A stretch of 64,000 bases of DNA from NCBI GenBank assembly GCA_963798275.1, contig CAWCTB010000025.1, positions 68,484 through 132,483 of the forward strand. Direction: 5' to 3'. Each line of letters starts with the position of its first letter. Positions within the stretch are counted from its first letter, which is position 1. The position numbers were made by a program, and so were the translations under genes. The notes beneath the pieces are model-generated. The model made no database searches, was not told the DNA's origin, and saw nothing but the letters and a program-made list of their open reading frames with translations. Positions 1-9,224 of this stretch are shown here, in pieces. This DNA is from CAWCTB01 sp963798275 (GTDB lineage Bacteria; Acidobacteriota; Terriglobia; Terriglobales; Acidobacteriaceae).

Positions 1-69
1 CGTGGGAACGTTTGGGAACAATCCGTTTTCTGCACCAAAATCCTGCACCGGTTCCGGAAACGGAATCGC

Positions 70-279
70 TTACACCAGACGAGATTGAGCAGCACGTTTC
101 GCGGGAGTGACACTCTGAACGTATCTGTCCATCGTGATACTCGCGTTCGCGTGTCTCATTAACGCCTGAGTGGTTGCAACGTCAGCACCCTCCCGATTGA
201 CCAGTGTTCCTAACGTATGGCGGAACGTGTGCCACCTTACGGACTTCTGGTTAGTTTCCCATACTGAAACTGAGGTGCA
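70..279 (-). pseudogene. Tyrosine recombinase (phage integrase), C-terminal remnant
   Basis: Reading the minus strand gives about 69 residues with the end of a tyrosine recombinase catalytic domain: HTFRHT (the HxxR box), then the 'GADVATTQALMRHAN' helix that normally carries the second catalytic His, then DRYVQ with the nucleophilic Tyr. The frame is closed upstream by an in-frame TAG at 280-282, so the SAM-like and first catalytic parts are missing. A full integrase has about 300-400 residues. It is most likely a dead scrap left by an old island or phage. The stop at 70-72 is the natural C-terminus. Confidence 0.75.
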
Positions 280-353
280 CTAGTTATTATGCAACTGCTG
301 GACTAAGGAATAATCACCTGCAGAACAACTTCGTCGGCGGGCGCCGGATCTTC

Positions 354-587
354 GTGCCCGTCGCGTTCTCTGGCGCCATCCCAAGCGCACTATTGAACAC
401 CCTGGCGAAGCGCGCACTGGAAGGCACGATCGAGGCCACAGTGCAACCGCACTGGGCGCTCTCGCTGCCGGGCGAGACTCCGGAATTCGAAGTGCGGCTG
501 AATCGCTTCGCGGAGAAAGAACGGGGAGGTGATTGCGAAGTACGGGTATTGACACAAGTGCGGATGTCCGTCGCTCGAGGCGGCTGA
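354..587 (+). CDS. Short hypothetical ORF or gene fragment
   Basis: An open frame of 77 residues, beginning at a GTG and open upstream to about 309, lies between the integrase remnant and the GH32 gene. The peptide has a plausible amphipathic composition but no motif I recognise, no clear ribosome binding site and no signal peptide. It could be the C-terminal piece of a larger gene truncated by the event that left the integrase remnant. Low confidence that it is expressed. Confidence 0.25.
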   Translation: MPVAFSGAIPSALLNTLAKRALEGTIEATVQPHWALSLPGETPEFEVRLNRFAEKERGGDCEVRVLTQVRMSVARGG

Positions 588-642
588 AGCCCCTAATTAC
601 ATTTGAGAGCTCTCGGGACGCCAACTAAAGCTCGGCTCAACC

Positions 643-2202
643 TTACTTCCAGATTGAGTCCAGCGCCCATACGGTCAGCGAAACGACTTTGCCGCCGCTG
701 CCGATGGTGTACAGCGCCAGTCCATCGCTGCCCGGCGGCGGATAGATGCGGTCAGAGAGGACGCGCTCGCCGTCATTGGCAAACACCTCCGTGTTGGAAC
801 GATCGACGAAGATGTGCAGCTTTACCTTGCCTGTCTTCTCCAGCTTTGCGGCAAAGCGGCCGGGGAAGTCTTTACTGAACGAGACGTCGCCCGACTTGGT
901 GCGGTCGACGAACACCTCCGATGCAGGCACGTTCACCCCCACCAGAGTTTCTGCTTCGCTCCCCCTGCGCAAGCGGAAGCCGATCTCACTGGCTTTCTCG
1001 GGTTGTAACTCGGCTTCAATCTCGTAAACTTCGCCTTTAAATCCGGCTTGACGAATCTTCTGATTGGCCGCCGCAACGCTGAGATTCGTCAGATTCAGCT
1101 TTTCGTGGCGCAGCGGCTGCAACTCGCGAACCGGCGTCTGCACCATGCGCAGGCCGTCGCTGAAGCGGCGCAGCGTCAGCGTCCGGGGCACAGTGAGTCC
1201 GCCGCGCCACAGCACCGTCGGCTCGACGTTCGCGTACTGCCAGTTGCTGAACCAGCCAATCCACACGCGGCGGCCGTCGCTGGCAGGCATGTCGTTCCAG
1301 GTGTTCGTGGCGTAAAAGTCCTTGCCCCAGTCGGTCCAGAGCACTGGGCTATCGGGAATTTCGCTGGTGAACCTGGTGCCGTCGAAGTCGCCAATGAGGT
1401 AGCGCACGCCGGTTCCGCCCGCAGGCGCGCCGGGATTGCGGTTGATGATGAGCACCCACTTCTTTTCGCCGGTGCCTTCGACAGGAAGCTGCAGCAGGTC
1501 GGGGCACTCCCACTGACCCTTGGTGTCGCCCGCCGGGCCAAAGGTGCTGCGCTTGGTCCACTTCTTCAGGTCGGGCGAGTCGAGGATGACCAGCGTGCGC
1601 TCGTCGGCGAGCACTGCGACCATCACCCACTTCTTCTGCGGCTCATACCAGAAGACGTTGGGATCGCGGAAGTCCGGCGCATCAAGGTCGGCGACCGGAT
1701 TGCCGTCATACTTCGTCCAGGTGCGGCCGCGATCGTTGCTGTAAGCGATGTGCTGCTTCTCGCGGTCTTTGTAATTAGCGGTGTAGATGGCGATCAGGCA
1801 GGAGCGGTCGTGCGGATCGGGGTTCCTGCAGAGGCCGCTGGTGTTGTTCCAGTCGACGACCGCGCTGCCGGAATACACCATGTACTCGCCGGGCATTTCG
1901 TGCAACGCGACCGGCAGGTTCTGCCAGTGCACCAGGTCGGTGCTGATGGCGTGGCCCCAGCTCATGTGTCCCCAGACGTTGCCTTCAGGGTTGTACTGGT
2001 AGAAGAGGTGATACTCGCCTTTGTAGAAGACGGTGCCGTTGGGGTCGTTCATGAAATTCGCCGGTGGCGTGAAGTGGTATTGAGGCCGCCACGGCTGGTC
2101 GTACGAAGGCTGCTGCGCCAGCGAGACGGCCGCCAGCGCAGCGACGATGAGCAGGAGGAACAACGTCGAGGATACGTGTCTCATGTTCATTCGGCACTTC
2201 AT
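643..2202 (-). CDS. Secreted GH32 fructan hydrolase (levanase/invertase type)
   Basis: A 519-residue protein with an N-terminal signal peptide (hydrophobic run at about residues 13-29, ending in Ala-Gln). All three glycoside hydrolase family 32 signatures are present. MNDPNG (about 51-56) carries the Asp nucleophile, RDP (179-181) the transition-state stabiliser, and WECPD (231-235) the acid/base Glu. The five-bladed propeller is followed by a C-terminal beta-sandwich that ends in a VWALDSIW-like strand. Family members hydrolyse beta-fructosidic bonds in sucrose, inulin or levan; the exact substrate cannot be read from sequence. It starts 27 bp after the GH3 stop on the same strand, so the two probably form an operon for plant or microbial glycan use outside the cytoplasm. 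Confidence 0.92.
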   Translation of the reverse strand: MKCRMNMRHVSSTLFLLLIVAALAAVSLAQQPSYDQPWRPQYHFTPPANFMNDPNGTVFYKGEYHLFYQYNPEGNVWGHMSWGHAISTDLVHWQNLPVALHEMPGEYMVYSGSAVVDWNNTSGLCRNPDPHDRSCLIAIYTANYKDREKQHIAYSNDRGRTWTKYDGNPVADLDAPDFRDPNVFWYEPQKKWVMVAVLADERTLVILDSPDLKKWTKRSTFGPAGDTKGQWECPDLLQLPVEGTGEKKWVLIINRNPGAPAGGTGVRYLIGDFDGTRFTSEIPDSPVLWTDWGKDFYATNTWNDMPASDGRRVWIGWFSNWQYANVEPTVLWRGGLTVPRTLTLRRFSDGLRMVQTPVRELQPLRHEKLNLTNLSVAAANQKIRQAGFKGEVYEIEAELQPEKASEIGFRLRRGSEAETLVGVNVPASEVFVDRTKSGDVSFSKDFPGRFAAKLEKTGKVKLHIFVDRSNTEVFANDGERVLSDRIYPPPGSDGLALYTIGSGGKVVSLTVWALDSIWK

Positions 2203-2229
2203 TTCGTTGCGGCTCCAATGTCGCGGCTG

Positions 2230-4523
2230 CTACTCCGTGATGCTGAACTGTGCTTCGCTGCCCTTGGTCGAGTCCGGCGCGATCCACACTGTCACGCGTG
2301 CCGGCTCGACCACGTCCTTCATGTCGATGTTCCAGAACCTCAGCTCATCGCGGCCCAGGGTAAATTCCACTTTCTGCGAAGCTCCGGGCGCGAGGGTGAT
2401 GCGCTGAAGCCCTTCAGTTCGCGCACCGGGCGCGAGACGCTCGTGCCGGTCTGGCGAATGTAGAGTTGCACAATTTCGTCAGCTTGCATTTTGCCCGTGT
2501 TGCGCACTTCAGCCGACACCGTGAGCTTCTCGCTGCCGGCGTTCAGCGCCTTCGCGGAAACCGTCTGCGCGCTTACCGTGGCGGGCGAGTAGCTGAAGCT
2601 GGTGTACGCCAAACCATAACCGAAGGGATAGAGCGCCGAGTTCTGTTCGTCGATGTAACGCGAGACGTATTTCTCCTGGCCACTGGCTGGCGGATGGGTA
2701 AGGTCGGTCGTGCCCGCCGGGCGTCCGGTATTGAGGTGATCATAGTAAAGCGGCTCCTGGCCAACCGCGCGGGGGAAGCTCACCGTGAGCCTGCCGCTGG
2801 GGCTGACTTCGCCGAACAACGTACGCACCAGCGCGTCGCCCGCCTGTACACCGGGATACCAGACCTCCATAATCGCCGGCACGTGCTGCGCGGCCCAGTT
2901 CAAAACCAGCGGGCGTCCGCTGAAGACGAGCAACGCCACAGGTTTTCCGGTTGCGGCCACCGCTTCCAGCAGTTGCTGCTGGTTGCCGGGGAGATCGAGC
3001 CTTGTGCGCGAGCCGGCTTCGCCGGTCATCAGCAGAGCGTCTTCGCCCAACGCCATGATCACCACATCCGCCTGTTTCGCGGCCGACACCGCCTGGTCGA
3101 AGCCCTGGGTGGACTCCGTCAGCAGTTCAGTGCCTTTGGCATAGATCACGCGGCCGCCATTCTGTTTGAGACGCGCTTCCAGCGCGGCACGCAGGGTGAC
3201 GACGTCTTTCGGGTCGCCCTTGCCGCCCCAGGAGCCGATCATCTGTCCGGCGTCATCGGCCAGCGGACCGATGAGCGCAATCGTCTTGGCGCTCGTTCCT
3301 AGCGGCAACACCGGCGAGCCACTCACCGCGGCGTTCTTCAGCAGAACGAAGGATTGCTCCGCAACAGTGCGCGCCAACTCAAGATCGGCAGCAGGAATCG
3401 GGCCGGAGTCGCTTCCGTCTTCCTTTACGTAGGGATTGTCGAAAAGACCGAGAGCAAACTTGACGCGAAGTATCCGCCGTACCGCTTCGTCGACCACGGC
3501 CTGCGGTACCTGTCCCGACTTCACCAGCTCCGGCAGGTTCTTGCCGTAGAGATCGCTCTCCATGTCCATATCGACTCCGGCGAGCAGCGCCTTGGCGGCA
3601 GCGGTTGCGCCATTGTTGGCGACGCCGTGTGGAATGAGTTCTCCCACCGCGCCCCAGTCGCTGACCACGAATCCCTGGAAGCCCCACTCCTTGCGCAGCA
3701 CCTGCGTCAGGGTGAATGAATTGGCGGTCGCCGGCACTTCGTTCAAGTCTTCAAACGCGCTCATGAACGTGGCAACACCCGCATCGACGGTGGCCTGGAA
3801 CGGTGGCAAATAAACCTGGCGCAAGAGCCGTTCGGGAATCTCGGCGGTGTTGTAGTCGCGTCCCCCTTCGGCTGCGCCATAGCCGACGAAGTGCTTGGTG
3901 CAAGCGGCAACCCAGTCGGGATCAGCCAGACCGCTGCCCTGGTAGCCGCGAACATAGGCCGCGGCGATGGCGGAGCCGAGATAAGGGTCTTCACCCGCGC
4001 TCTCCGTGATGCGTCCCCAGCGCGCGTCGCGTGCGATATCGACCATGGGCGAGAAGGTCCAGTGCACCCCCGCGTGACGGCCTTCGCGGGCGGCGACGCC
4101 GGCGGCGCGCTCGATCGCGTCGGGATTCCAGGTGGCCGACATGGCCAGCGGCACCGGGAACGTCGTGCGATAGCCGTGGATGATGTCGAGCCCGAAGATC
4201 AGCGGAATGTGCAGCCGCGACTTCTCCACCGCAATCTTCTGCATGGCGTTGGTTTCGGCCGCGCCGGTCAGGTTTATTAGCGAGCCAATCTGCCCCTTGG
4301 CCGCCATCTCTTTGTAATCGCTGCGTCCCGTGCCCGGACCGGTAGGCGCGCCCGCCGAATACTGCACCAACTGCCCGATCTTTTCGTCCAGCGTCATCTG
4401 CTGCAGCAGTTGTTCGACCCGCGATTCAATCTTGGGATCGTTGGTCCACGAAGGCGATGGTCCCGCAATGGCAAAACTGAGAAAAACCAGAACGCACAGT
4501 AGAACTCGAACCGTTCGCATCAT
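2230..4523 (-). CDS. bglX: GH3 beta-glucosidase (BglX-like), frameshifted near the 3' end
   Basis: This periplasmic glycoside hydrolase family 3 enzyme releases glucose from beta-linked oligosaccharides. The chosen start (ATG at 4523) gives a clean signal peptide (residues 1-20) with a purine-rich GGAAGG upstream. The N-terminal barrel has the KHFVGYG motif (about 210-216) and the SDW motif with the nucleophile Asp at about 289, followed by the alpha/beta sandwich domain. After 'RELKGF' (about position 2412) the frame runs into a premature stop near 2340. The +1 frame continues with a normal fibronectin-III tail (VEFTLGRDELRFWN and onwards) to a stop at 2230-2232. A one-base error or mutation in the read is therefore likely and the gene is otherwise intact. 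First gene of a probable GH3-GH32 operon, divergent from a TonB gene. Confidence 0.9.
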
Positions 4524-4761
4524 CGGAGGCCTTCCTTGGAGATGAATTGACGAGCTGCACATTTTCTCGACCGACCATTGAAAACGATTCTGCGCGATTA
4601 CACAAACTCCGGGCTCACCCCGCCGCCGGGCGGAGCCAACGGATCCCAGCACGCTCAGTGCAGCCACCCGACACCGATCCTATGCTGGATGTTCCCAAAA
4701 TGATTGCAGGAGCTAATCGAGAGGTGCCGGTGTCTGAGGTGAAAGACAAAGGAGCGACAAC

Positions 4762-5490
4762 ATGTTCGAAGACAGTCTGGTTGAATCGAGTGGAACCCTG
4801 CGCCGGCGAAATCCGTGGACGGCCGGCCTGTCGTTTGCCATTCAGGGGCTGCTCGCCGGAGTACTGGTCTTGCTGCCGTTCATCTATACCGAAGCGCTGC
4901 CCTGGCGCCAACTGGCAGCCATCGTAACTGCGCCCGCCCCACCGCCACCTGCGGCGCCGCCTTCGTCCAACCGCCTGCGCACTTCACCGCCTCGGTCCAT
5001 GTTGGCGGACGACGCACTGCGCATGCCAACTTCAATACCCAGCCGGATTGCGCTGGTGCACGAAGACGCGGCCAGTGCAGAAAGTGCAGCGCCCAATTGG
5101 GCCGGCGTACCCGGTGGAATTGGGCCGGGCGCTCCGAACAGCGTAATCAGCAGTGTCGTGCAGATTCCTCCTCCGATGCCTAAAGTAGCCGTCCCTTCGA
5201 AGGTGCGGGTGTCCTCGGGAGTGGCGCAGGGCCTGCTCATTCGCCAGGTAAAGCCGGCGTATCCGCCGATCGCCCTACAGGCGCGAATTCAGGGGACCGT
5301 CGTCCTGCAGGCGGTGATCGCCAGGGACGGCACCGTACGCGACCTCCACGTGATCAGCGGACACCCGCTGCTGGTGCAGGCCGCGCTGGATGCGGTGAAG
5401 TTGTGGCGCTATAAGCCGTACTTGCTCAACGACCAGCCGGTCGAGGTGGACACGCAGATCAATGTGAATTTCACCTTGGGCAGCCATTGA
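4762..5490 (+). CDS. TonB-family energy transducer
   Basis: A 242-residue TonB-type protein: short cytoplasmic N-terminus, one membrane segment (about residues 22-42), a proline-rich periplasmic linker (APAPPPPAAPP) and a C-terminal TonB domain (about 160-242) with the typical KPAYPPIALQARIQGTVVLQ and LWRYKPY patterns. It would link the ExbBD proton motor to outer-membrane receptors. The start has a good AAGGAG ribosome site 8 bases upstream. It is transcribed divergently from the glycan hydrolases with 238 bp between them, so it may serve uptake of the released sugars. No ExbB/ExbD or receptor gene lies nearby. Confidence 0.88.
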   Translation: MFEDSLVESSGTLRRRNPWTAGLSFAIQGLLAGVLVLLPFIYTEALPWRQLAAIVTAPAPPPPAAPPSSNRLRTSPPRSMLADDALRMPTSIPSRIALVHEDAASAESAAPNWAGVPGGIGPGAPNSVISSVVQIPPPMPKVAVPSKVRVSSGVAQGLLIRQVKPAYPPIALQARIQGTVVLQAVIARDGTVRDLHVISGHPLLVQAALDAVKLWRYKPYLLNDQPVEVDTQINVNFTLGSH

Positions 5491-5562
5491 GCGGAGCCGT
5501 GCGCTGGTAACCAGCAGGCGCGACAGCGGCATTTTCGTGAACAGGATTCTTACTTTTCACTA

Positions 5563-5573
5563 CAAAGTACTTG
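5563..5573. promoter_or_regulatory. Candidate operator, near-palindrome CAAAGTACTTG
   Basis: The 11-mer CAAAGTACTTG is one base short of a perfect CAAAGTACTTTG palindrome and overlaps the -35 box of the promoter ahead of the membrane protein/winged-helix operon. The identical 11-mer recurs at 7094-7104 just downstream of another -10 box. The nearby winged-helix regulator is the natural candidate to bind it; this is inference. Confidence 0.5.
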
Positions 5574-5600
5574 ACAATACATTAGGCGCGGAGCTATGCT
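5571..5600 (+). promoter_or_regulatory. Sigma-70-type promoter for the membrane protein/regulator operon
   Basis: TTGACA (5571-5576) and TATGCT (5595-5600) are separated by 18 bp, close to the housekeeping consensus, and lie about 50 bp before the ATG at 5654. The -35 box is overlapped by the palindromic CAAAGTACTTG motif, which suggests repression. Confidence 0.6.
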
Positions 5601-5653
5601 GCTTCCCAATGACCGATCCTCGCCCATGCCGGCGTGCACCAAAGCGGTTTTCC

Positions 5654-6232
5654 ATGAAGCCGAATGTCGCGCTCGATCCCCTTGACCAGATTTCCGTCAT
5701 CCGGCAAACCATGGAGCGCAGTACGGCGTTTACCGCGGTTTCGGGCTGGGGTTATTGCGCCATGGGGGCGACCGCACTGGTGGCGGCGGTCATAGCTTTG
5801 CGGCAGCCGACGACCGAAGGCTGGCTGGCGGCGTGGCTGGCGGAGGCCCTGGTGGCGGTCACCGTGGCGCTGGTCACCATGCAGCAGAAGGCGTCGCGCC
5901 TGGGAACACAGGTGCTGTCGGTCCCGGGACGAAGGCTCTTCACCGGCTTGCTTCCGGCGCTCGTGGCGGGAGGCGTTCTAACCGTCGCCCTCATCCGCGT
6001 TGGCGACCCCCGGCAGATTCCCGGAGTGTGGCTGCTGCTGTACGGTGTCGCCGTGATGCAGGCGGGAACTTTTTCCGTGCGCGTGATCCCGCTGATGGGC
6101 GCGTTATTCGTGCTCTTGGGCGCAGTGGCATTGTCGCTGCCGTGGTTCTGGGCTAATGTGCTGCTGGCCGCCGGTTTCGGGCTGGTGCACATCGGATTCG
6201 GCGTTTATATAGCGAGGAGGCACGGTGGCTAA
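5654..6232 (+). CDS. Hypothetical multi-spanning membrane protein in an operon with a winged-helix regulator
   Basis: From the ATG at 5654 the product has 192 residues and about six hydrophobic segments after a 30-residue soluble N-terminus. No enzymatic motif is visible. The last codons overlap the GTG start of the downstream winged-helix regulator by 8 bp, indicating translational coupling. Small membrane proteins paired with a one-domain winged-helix regulator are common in Acidobacteriota, and the regulator often controls its own operon, but I cannot assign a substrate. The earlier in-frame ATG at 5537 lies upstream of the promoter and is rejected. Confidence 0.7.
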   Translation: MKPNVALDPLDQISVIRQTMERSTAFTAVSGWGYCAMGATALVAAVIALRQPTTEGWLAAWLAEALVAVTVALVTMQQKASRLGTQVLSVPGRRLFTGLLPALVAGGVLTVALIRVGDPRQIPGVWLLLYGVAVMQAGTFSVRVIPLMGALFVLLGAVALSLPWFWANVLLAAGFGLVHIGFGVYIARRHGG

Positions 6233-6608
6233 GCGGGCAGCCCGGCAGCAAGAGGAAATTGGAAGCAAAGCGCCCAGCACAAATCTGCGCGGTTCCGGGG
6301 CGCATGGTGCACGTACCCGCGACCTCGATGCGGTGATTCATGAGCGGGTCCGGCTGGGCATCATCAGCGCGCTGGCGGTGAATGAAGTTCTGAGCTTCAA
6401 TGATCTGAAGAAGCTGCTGGAGATCACGGATGGCAACCTCAGCGTGCATGCCCGCAAGCTGGAGGACGCCGGGTACGTGAAATGCACCAAGTCGTTCGTG
6501 GGCCGGCAGCCGCGTACCGAGTTCAAACTGAGTAGCGCGGGCCGGCGAGCGCTGCAAACCTACCTGGAGCAGATGGAAAAGGTGATTCGGGCAGCTCGCA
6601 AAACCTAG
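6225..6608 (+). CDS. Winged-helix transcriptional regulator (MarR/ArsR-like fold)
   Basis: A 127-residue DNA-binding protein starting at GTG 6225 behind a strong AGGAGG (about 6214-6219). After a 35-residue basic tail, residues about 36-120 form a winged helix: 'RVRLGIISALAVNEVLSFNDLKK' (helices 1-2), 'GNLSVHARKLEDAGYV' (recognition helix) and a beta wing rich in Lys/Arg. The 'transcriptional regulator lacking effector domain' type is typical of proteins that repress a co-transcribed membrane gene. It overlaps the upstream membrane gene by 8 bp. The shared motif at 5563 and 7094 is a plausible binding site. Confidence 0.85.
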   Translation: MAKRAARQQEEIGSKAPSTNLRGSGAHGARTRDLDAVIHERVRLGIISALAVNEVLSFNDLKKLLEITDGNLSVHARKLEDAGYVKCTKSFVGRQPRTEFKLSSAGRRALQTYLEQMEKVIRAARKT

Positions 6609-6739
6609 TGTGCAACCGGGTCTACTCGGTCCCATTTCCTGCTACTAGGGTATTTTTGCGTTCAGTTTGTATCGTCGAGCAGCGTCCAGGGAACATCGCC
6701 AATGCGAAATTGGTGATAACCAGCGGAAGGAAGTGAGCC

Positions 6740-7027
6740 ATGCAGGGGCAGCGCATCAACCGCGTTAGCGGCCAAATCATCGTCGGCCTGTCTCTGGCCG
6801 CGTTGCTTGCCGTACTGAGCGGGTACACCCAGCCGCCTCAACCGGACGAAGGTACAGCCGCCCATATCTTTCAGCTTTCCATCGTGGCGCTTGTACCCAT
6901 GATCCTGCTCTTCCTCGCCACCGCCGATCGCAGCCAGCCTTGGCGAGGCGCGCGGCCATTGGCGTTGCCGGCCGCCGCTTTGGTCGTTGCGTTCGCAGCC
7001 CTGTTTTATCTTGAGCATTACCGCTAA
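6740..7027 (+). CDS. Small hypothetical membrane protein
   Basis: 95 residues with three hydrophobic stretches (about 10-27, 45-60 and 70-88) and no recognised domain. A GGAAGGAAGTGAGCC stretch before the ATG gives a plausible ribosome site. It lies between the winged-helix regulator and another membrane-anchored protein and is read in the same direction. Its function is unknown; a topology of three segments is suggested by hydrophobicity alone. Confidence 0.6.
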   Translation: MQGQRINRVSGQIIVGLSLAALLAVLSGYTQPPQPDEGTAAHIFQLSIVALVPMILLFLATADRSQPWRGARPLALPAAALVVAFAALFYLEHYR

Positions 7028-7064
7028 CCGCGACAGAACTGCGGATCAACCTGACTCGCAGCCC

Positions 7065-7104
7065 TTGTCGTTTTGCCATGTAACTCTACAATGCAAAGTA
7101 CTTG
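7065..7104 (+). promoter_or_regulatory. Promoter with downstream copy of the CAAAGTACTTG motif
   Basis: TTGTCG (7065-7070), a 16-bp spacer and TACAAT (7087-7092) form a fair sigma-70 promoter. The 11-mer CAAAGTACTTG follows at 7094-7104, around the expected transcription start, where a bound repressor would block initiation. The gene's ATG is at 7120. Confidence 0.5.
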
Positions 7105-7119
7105 TTGAAAAGAGTCGCC

Positions 7120-7794
7120 ATGTACACCAACGGAAACCTCGAATCGCATCTGGCCGCGTTGCTGTTTCTCGGCTGCGCCGGATTGGTCCTGGCAGCGCTC
7201 GCAGCCGCGCTATTGTTGTTCTTTTCCCGGCGCGCGTGGGCCCGCTATCCGCTGCTGATCGCCGCTGCGGCCATCGTCAGTTATGCCGTCCTGCTGGCGG
7301 GGTTCTCGCTGTTCAGCCGCGACCGCACCCTGGCGCGGGGCGAAGAGAAACATTTCTGCGAATTGGACTGCCACATCGCCTGCTCGGTGCAGGAGGTGCA
7401 GCGGGTGAAGTCGATTGGCGGCGTTACGGCCAACGGCGAGTTCTACGTGGTCCGGCTGCGCTCGCATTTCGACGACAGCACGATCGCCCCGTGGCGGCCG
7501 CGCCAGGCGCCGCTCATTCCCGTGCCGCTGCGGTTGGAGCTGGTTGGCGCGAACGGGGCGCGATACCAGGTGGCAGCGGCCGGCCAGGAGGCGTGGAACG
7601 CCGTGCATCCGCCCCAACACACGATGATGGATTGTCTGCGTCCGGGTGAGAGCTACGAGACAACTTGGGTGTTTGACGTTCCGGCCGATGTGCCGTCGCC
7701 GCGTCTCCTTTTGAGCGCCCGGGGCGAGCCGTCGCTGGGACTGATCGGCAACGAAGACAGCCCGGGACACGGGAAAACCTATCTGGGGCTGTAG
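7120..7794 (+). CDS. Hypothetical membrane-anchored exported protein
   Basis: From the ATG at 7120 the product has 224 residues. Two N-terminal membrane segments (about 12-32 and 40-62) are followed by a soluble domain resembling DUF4352-type immunoglobulin-like folds. This domain contains a Cys pair (ELDCHIACSV), a strand-rich middle and a closing 'NEDSPGHGKTYLGL'. That last pattern recurs in acidobacterial proteins I know only as hypothetical. The in-frame TTG at 7102 overlaps the operator-like motif and has no ribosome site, so the ATG is preferred. Confidence 0.6.
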   Translation: MYTNGNLESHLAALLFLGCAGLVLAALAAALLLFFSRRAWARYPLLIAAAAIVSYAVLLAGFSLFSRDRTLARGEEKHFCELDCHIACSVQEVQRVKSIGGVTANGEFYVVRLRSHFDDSTIAPWRPRQAPLIPVPLRLELVGANGARYQVAAAGQEAWNAVHPPQHTMMDCLRPGESYETTWVFDVPADVPSPRLLLSARGEPSLGLIGNEDSPGHGKTYLGL

Positions 7795-7850
7795 AGTGGA
7801 CGGCAGGGCACATCTCAAGATGCATTTGGATTGCATTGATGAAAGGGGCT

Positions 7851-9110
7851 CTAGTGGATAAAGGTGAGCCACAGTAATCCGACGGCCAGCGTTAAGACGG
7901 TCACCGGAACACCGACCTTCATGTAATCCCAGAAGCTGATGTGCGTGACGGTGCGGGCCTTCTCGACCACGATAATGTTGGCCACCGAACCGGTAATCGT
8001 GAGGTTGCCGGCCAGCGTGCTCGACATGGCCAGCATGAGCCAGGTGGTGTGGGGATCGGGCGCATGGGGCGCGAGATTCTTCAGCAGCATCACCGCCGGA
8101 ACGTTGCTCACGATGTTTGACAATAGCGTAACCATCGTCGCAAAGATGAGATGGTTGTGCAGATTCAGCCGCTCCGCCAGGCCAAGCAGCTCGGAGCTGA
8201 CGCCCGCCTGCTCCGCCCCGCCGAGTATCAGAAACAGTCCGGTGAACAGCACCAGCAACGACCAGTCCACCTCTCCATAGATTTCTTTTGGCTGGCGGGT
8301 GCGGCGGATGAGCAGCAGGGCGCCTCCCGCAGCGGCGACCAGCGGGGGCGGGTAGCCGAGCAGAAAGCCGGCGAGCACGGCTGCGGTCACGGTGACGGCC
8401 CATGCGGGATGCTCTTCGCGATGAACTGCGGCTTGGGCTTGGTGCGGCTCGATGGGATGATCGATGTGGCCACGCAGCCCGATCCAATACAACACGGCCC
8501 AGTCGAGGAAGAGGCCGATGATGGCCACGGGGCCGAGGTGGGCGAGGAAGTCGCGGTACGCGATGCCGGAGACGGAGCCGATGAGCATGTTCTGCGGATT
8601 GCCGGTGATGGTGGCGACGCTGCCAATGTTGGCTGCGGTAGCCAGTCCCAGCAGGTAGGGTAGCGGGCGGACACGCATGCGCTCGCAGATTTCCAGCAGC
8701 AGGGGAGCCATGAACAGGCAGACCACATCGTTCACCAGGAATGCCGAGAGAATGCCGCTGGTGAAGATGACCCCGGGCAACAGATGGTGCGGCTTCAGGT
8801 GTTCGATCACGAGGTGCATGATCCAGTCGAAGAAACCGGCCAGGTGCAGGCTGGCGACGATCAGCATCATGGAGAAGAGAAGCACCAGCGTGCCGAAATC
8901 GATGCTGGCGATGGCGTTCTGGGGCGAGAGCACGCGAAAGACGAGCATCGCCACCGCGCCAATCACCGCCATGGCGGGCCGATCGATGCTGGTGCCGGGC
9001 AGACGTCCGAAGGCGAAGACGAAATAGCTGGCGAGAAAGATGGTCCAGGCGGCAACGATGTGCCAGTGGGATAGAGCGTGAGCCGCGTCCATCATCATGA
9101 TCTCGGGCAC
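7851..9110 (-). CDS. ArsB/CitM-type anion or Na+/H+ transporter (ion transporter superfamily)
   Basis: A 419-residue inner-membrane protein with about 11 hydrophobic helices and internal two-fold symmetry. Two related hairpin motifs, 'AANIGSVATITGNPQN' (about 150-165) and 'STLAGNLTITGSVANI' (near 370-385), are the substrate-binding re-entrant loops of the ion transporter superfamily (SLC13, ArsB, NhaD). The substrate (arsenite, dicarboxylate, Na+/H+ or sulfate) cannot be fixed from sequence, and no ars genes are nearby. Single gene facing the upstream hypothetical gene. Confidence 0.85.
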   Translation of the reverse strand: MPEIMMMDAAHALSHWHIVAAWTIFLASYFVFAFGRLPGTSIDRPAMAVIGAVAMLVFRVLSPQNAIASIDFGTLVLLFSMMLIVASLHLAGFFDWIMHLVIEHLKPHHLLPGVIFTSGILSAFLVNDVVCLFMAPLLLEICERMRVRPLPYLLGLATAANIGSVATITGNPQNMLIGSVSGIAYRDFLAHLGPVAIIGLFLDWAVLYWIGLRGHIDHPIEPHQAQAAVHREEHPAWAVTVTAAVLAGFLLGYPPPLVAAAGGALLLIRRTRQPKEIYGEVDWSLLVLFTGLFLILGGAEQAGVSSELLGLAERLNLHNHLIFATMVTLLSNIVSNVPAVMLLKNLAPHAPDPHTTWLMLAMSSTLAGNLTITGSVANIIVVEKARTVTHISFWDYMKVGVPVTVLTLAVGLLWLTFIH

Positions 9111-9224
9111 GCTCGCGAAAGGATTGGGCGTTGCGCCATGGTGAAGCTACAGTACAACACGAAGCGGCTTCTGGTGTTGCCTCGTGGTGGCGCTTGACAC
9201 TGCCGTGATGCTCCCTTCAATCTG

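Noticed and set aside
1048..2463. A 471-residue plus-strand frame opposite the GH32 gene
   Set aside because: It is rich in Arg/Ala/Val/His in the manner of an antisense shadow and the GH32 gene on the other strand has all its catalytic motifs.
7210..8487. A 425-residue minus-strand frame overlapping two genes
   Set aside because: It crosses the anion transporter and the membrane protein gene and consists of Arg/Ser/His-rich low-information peptide.
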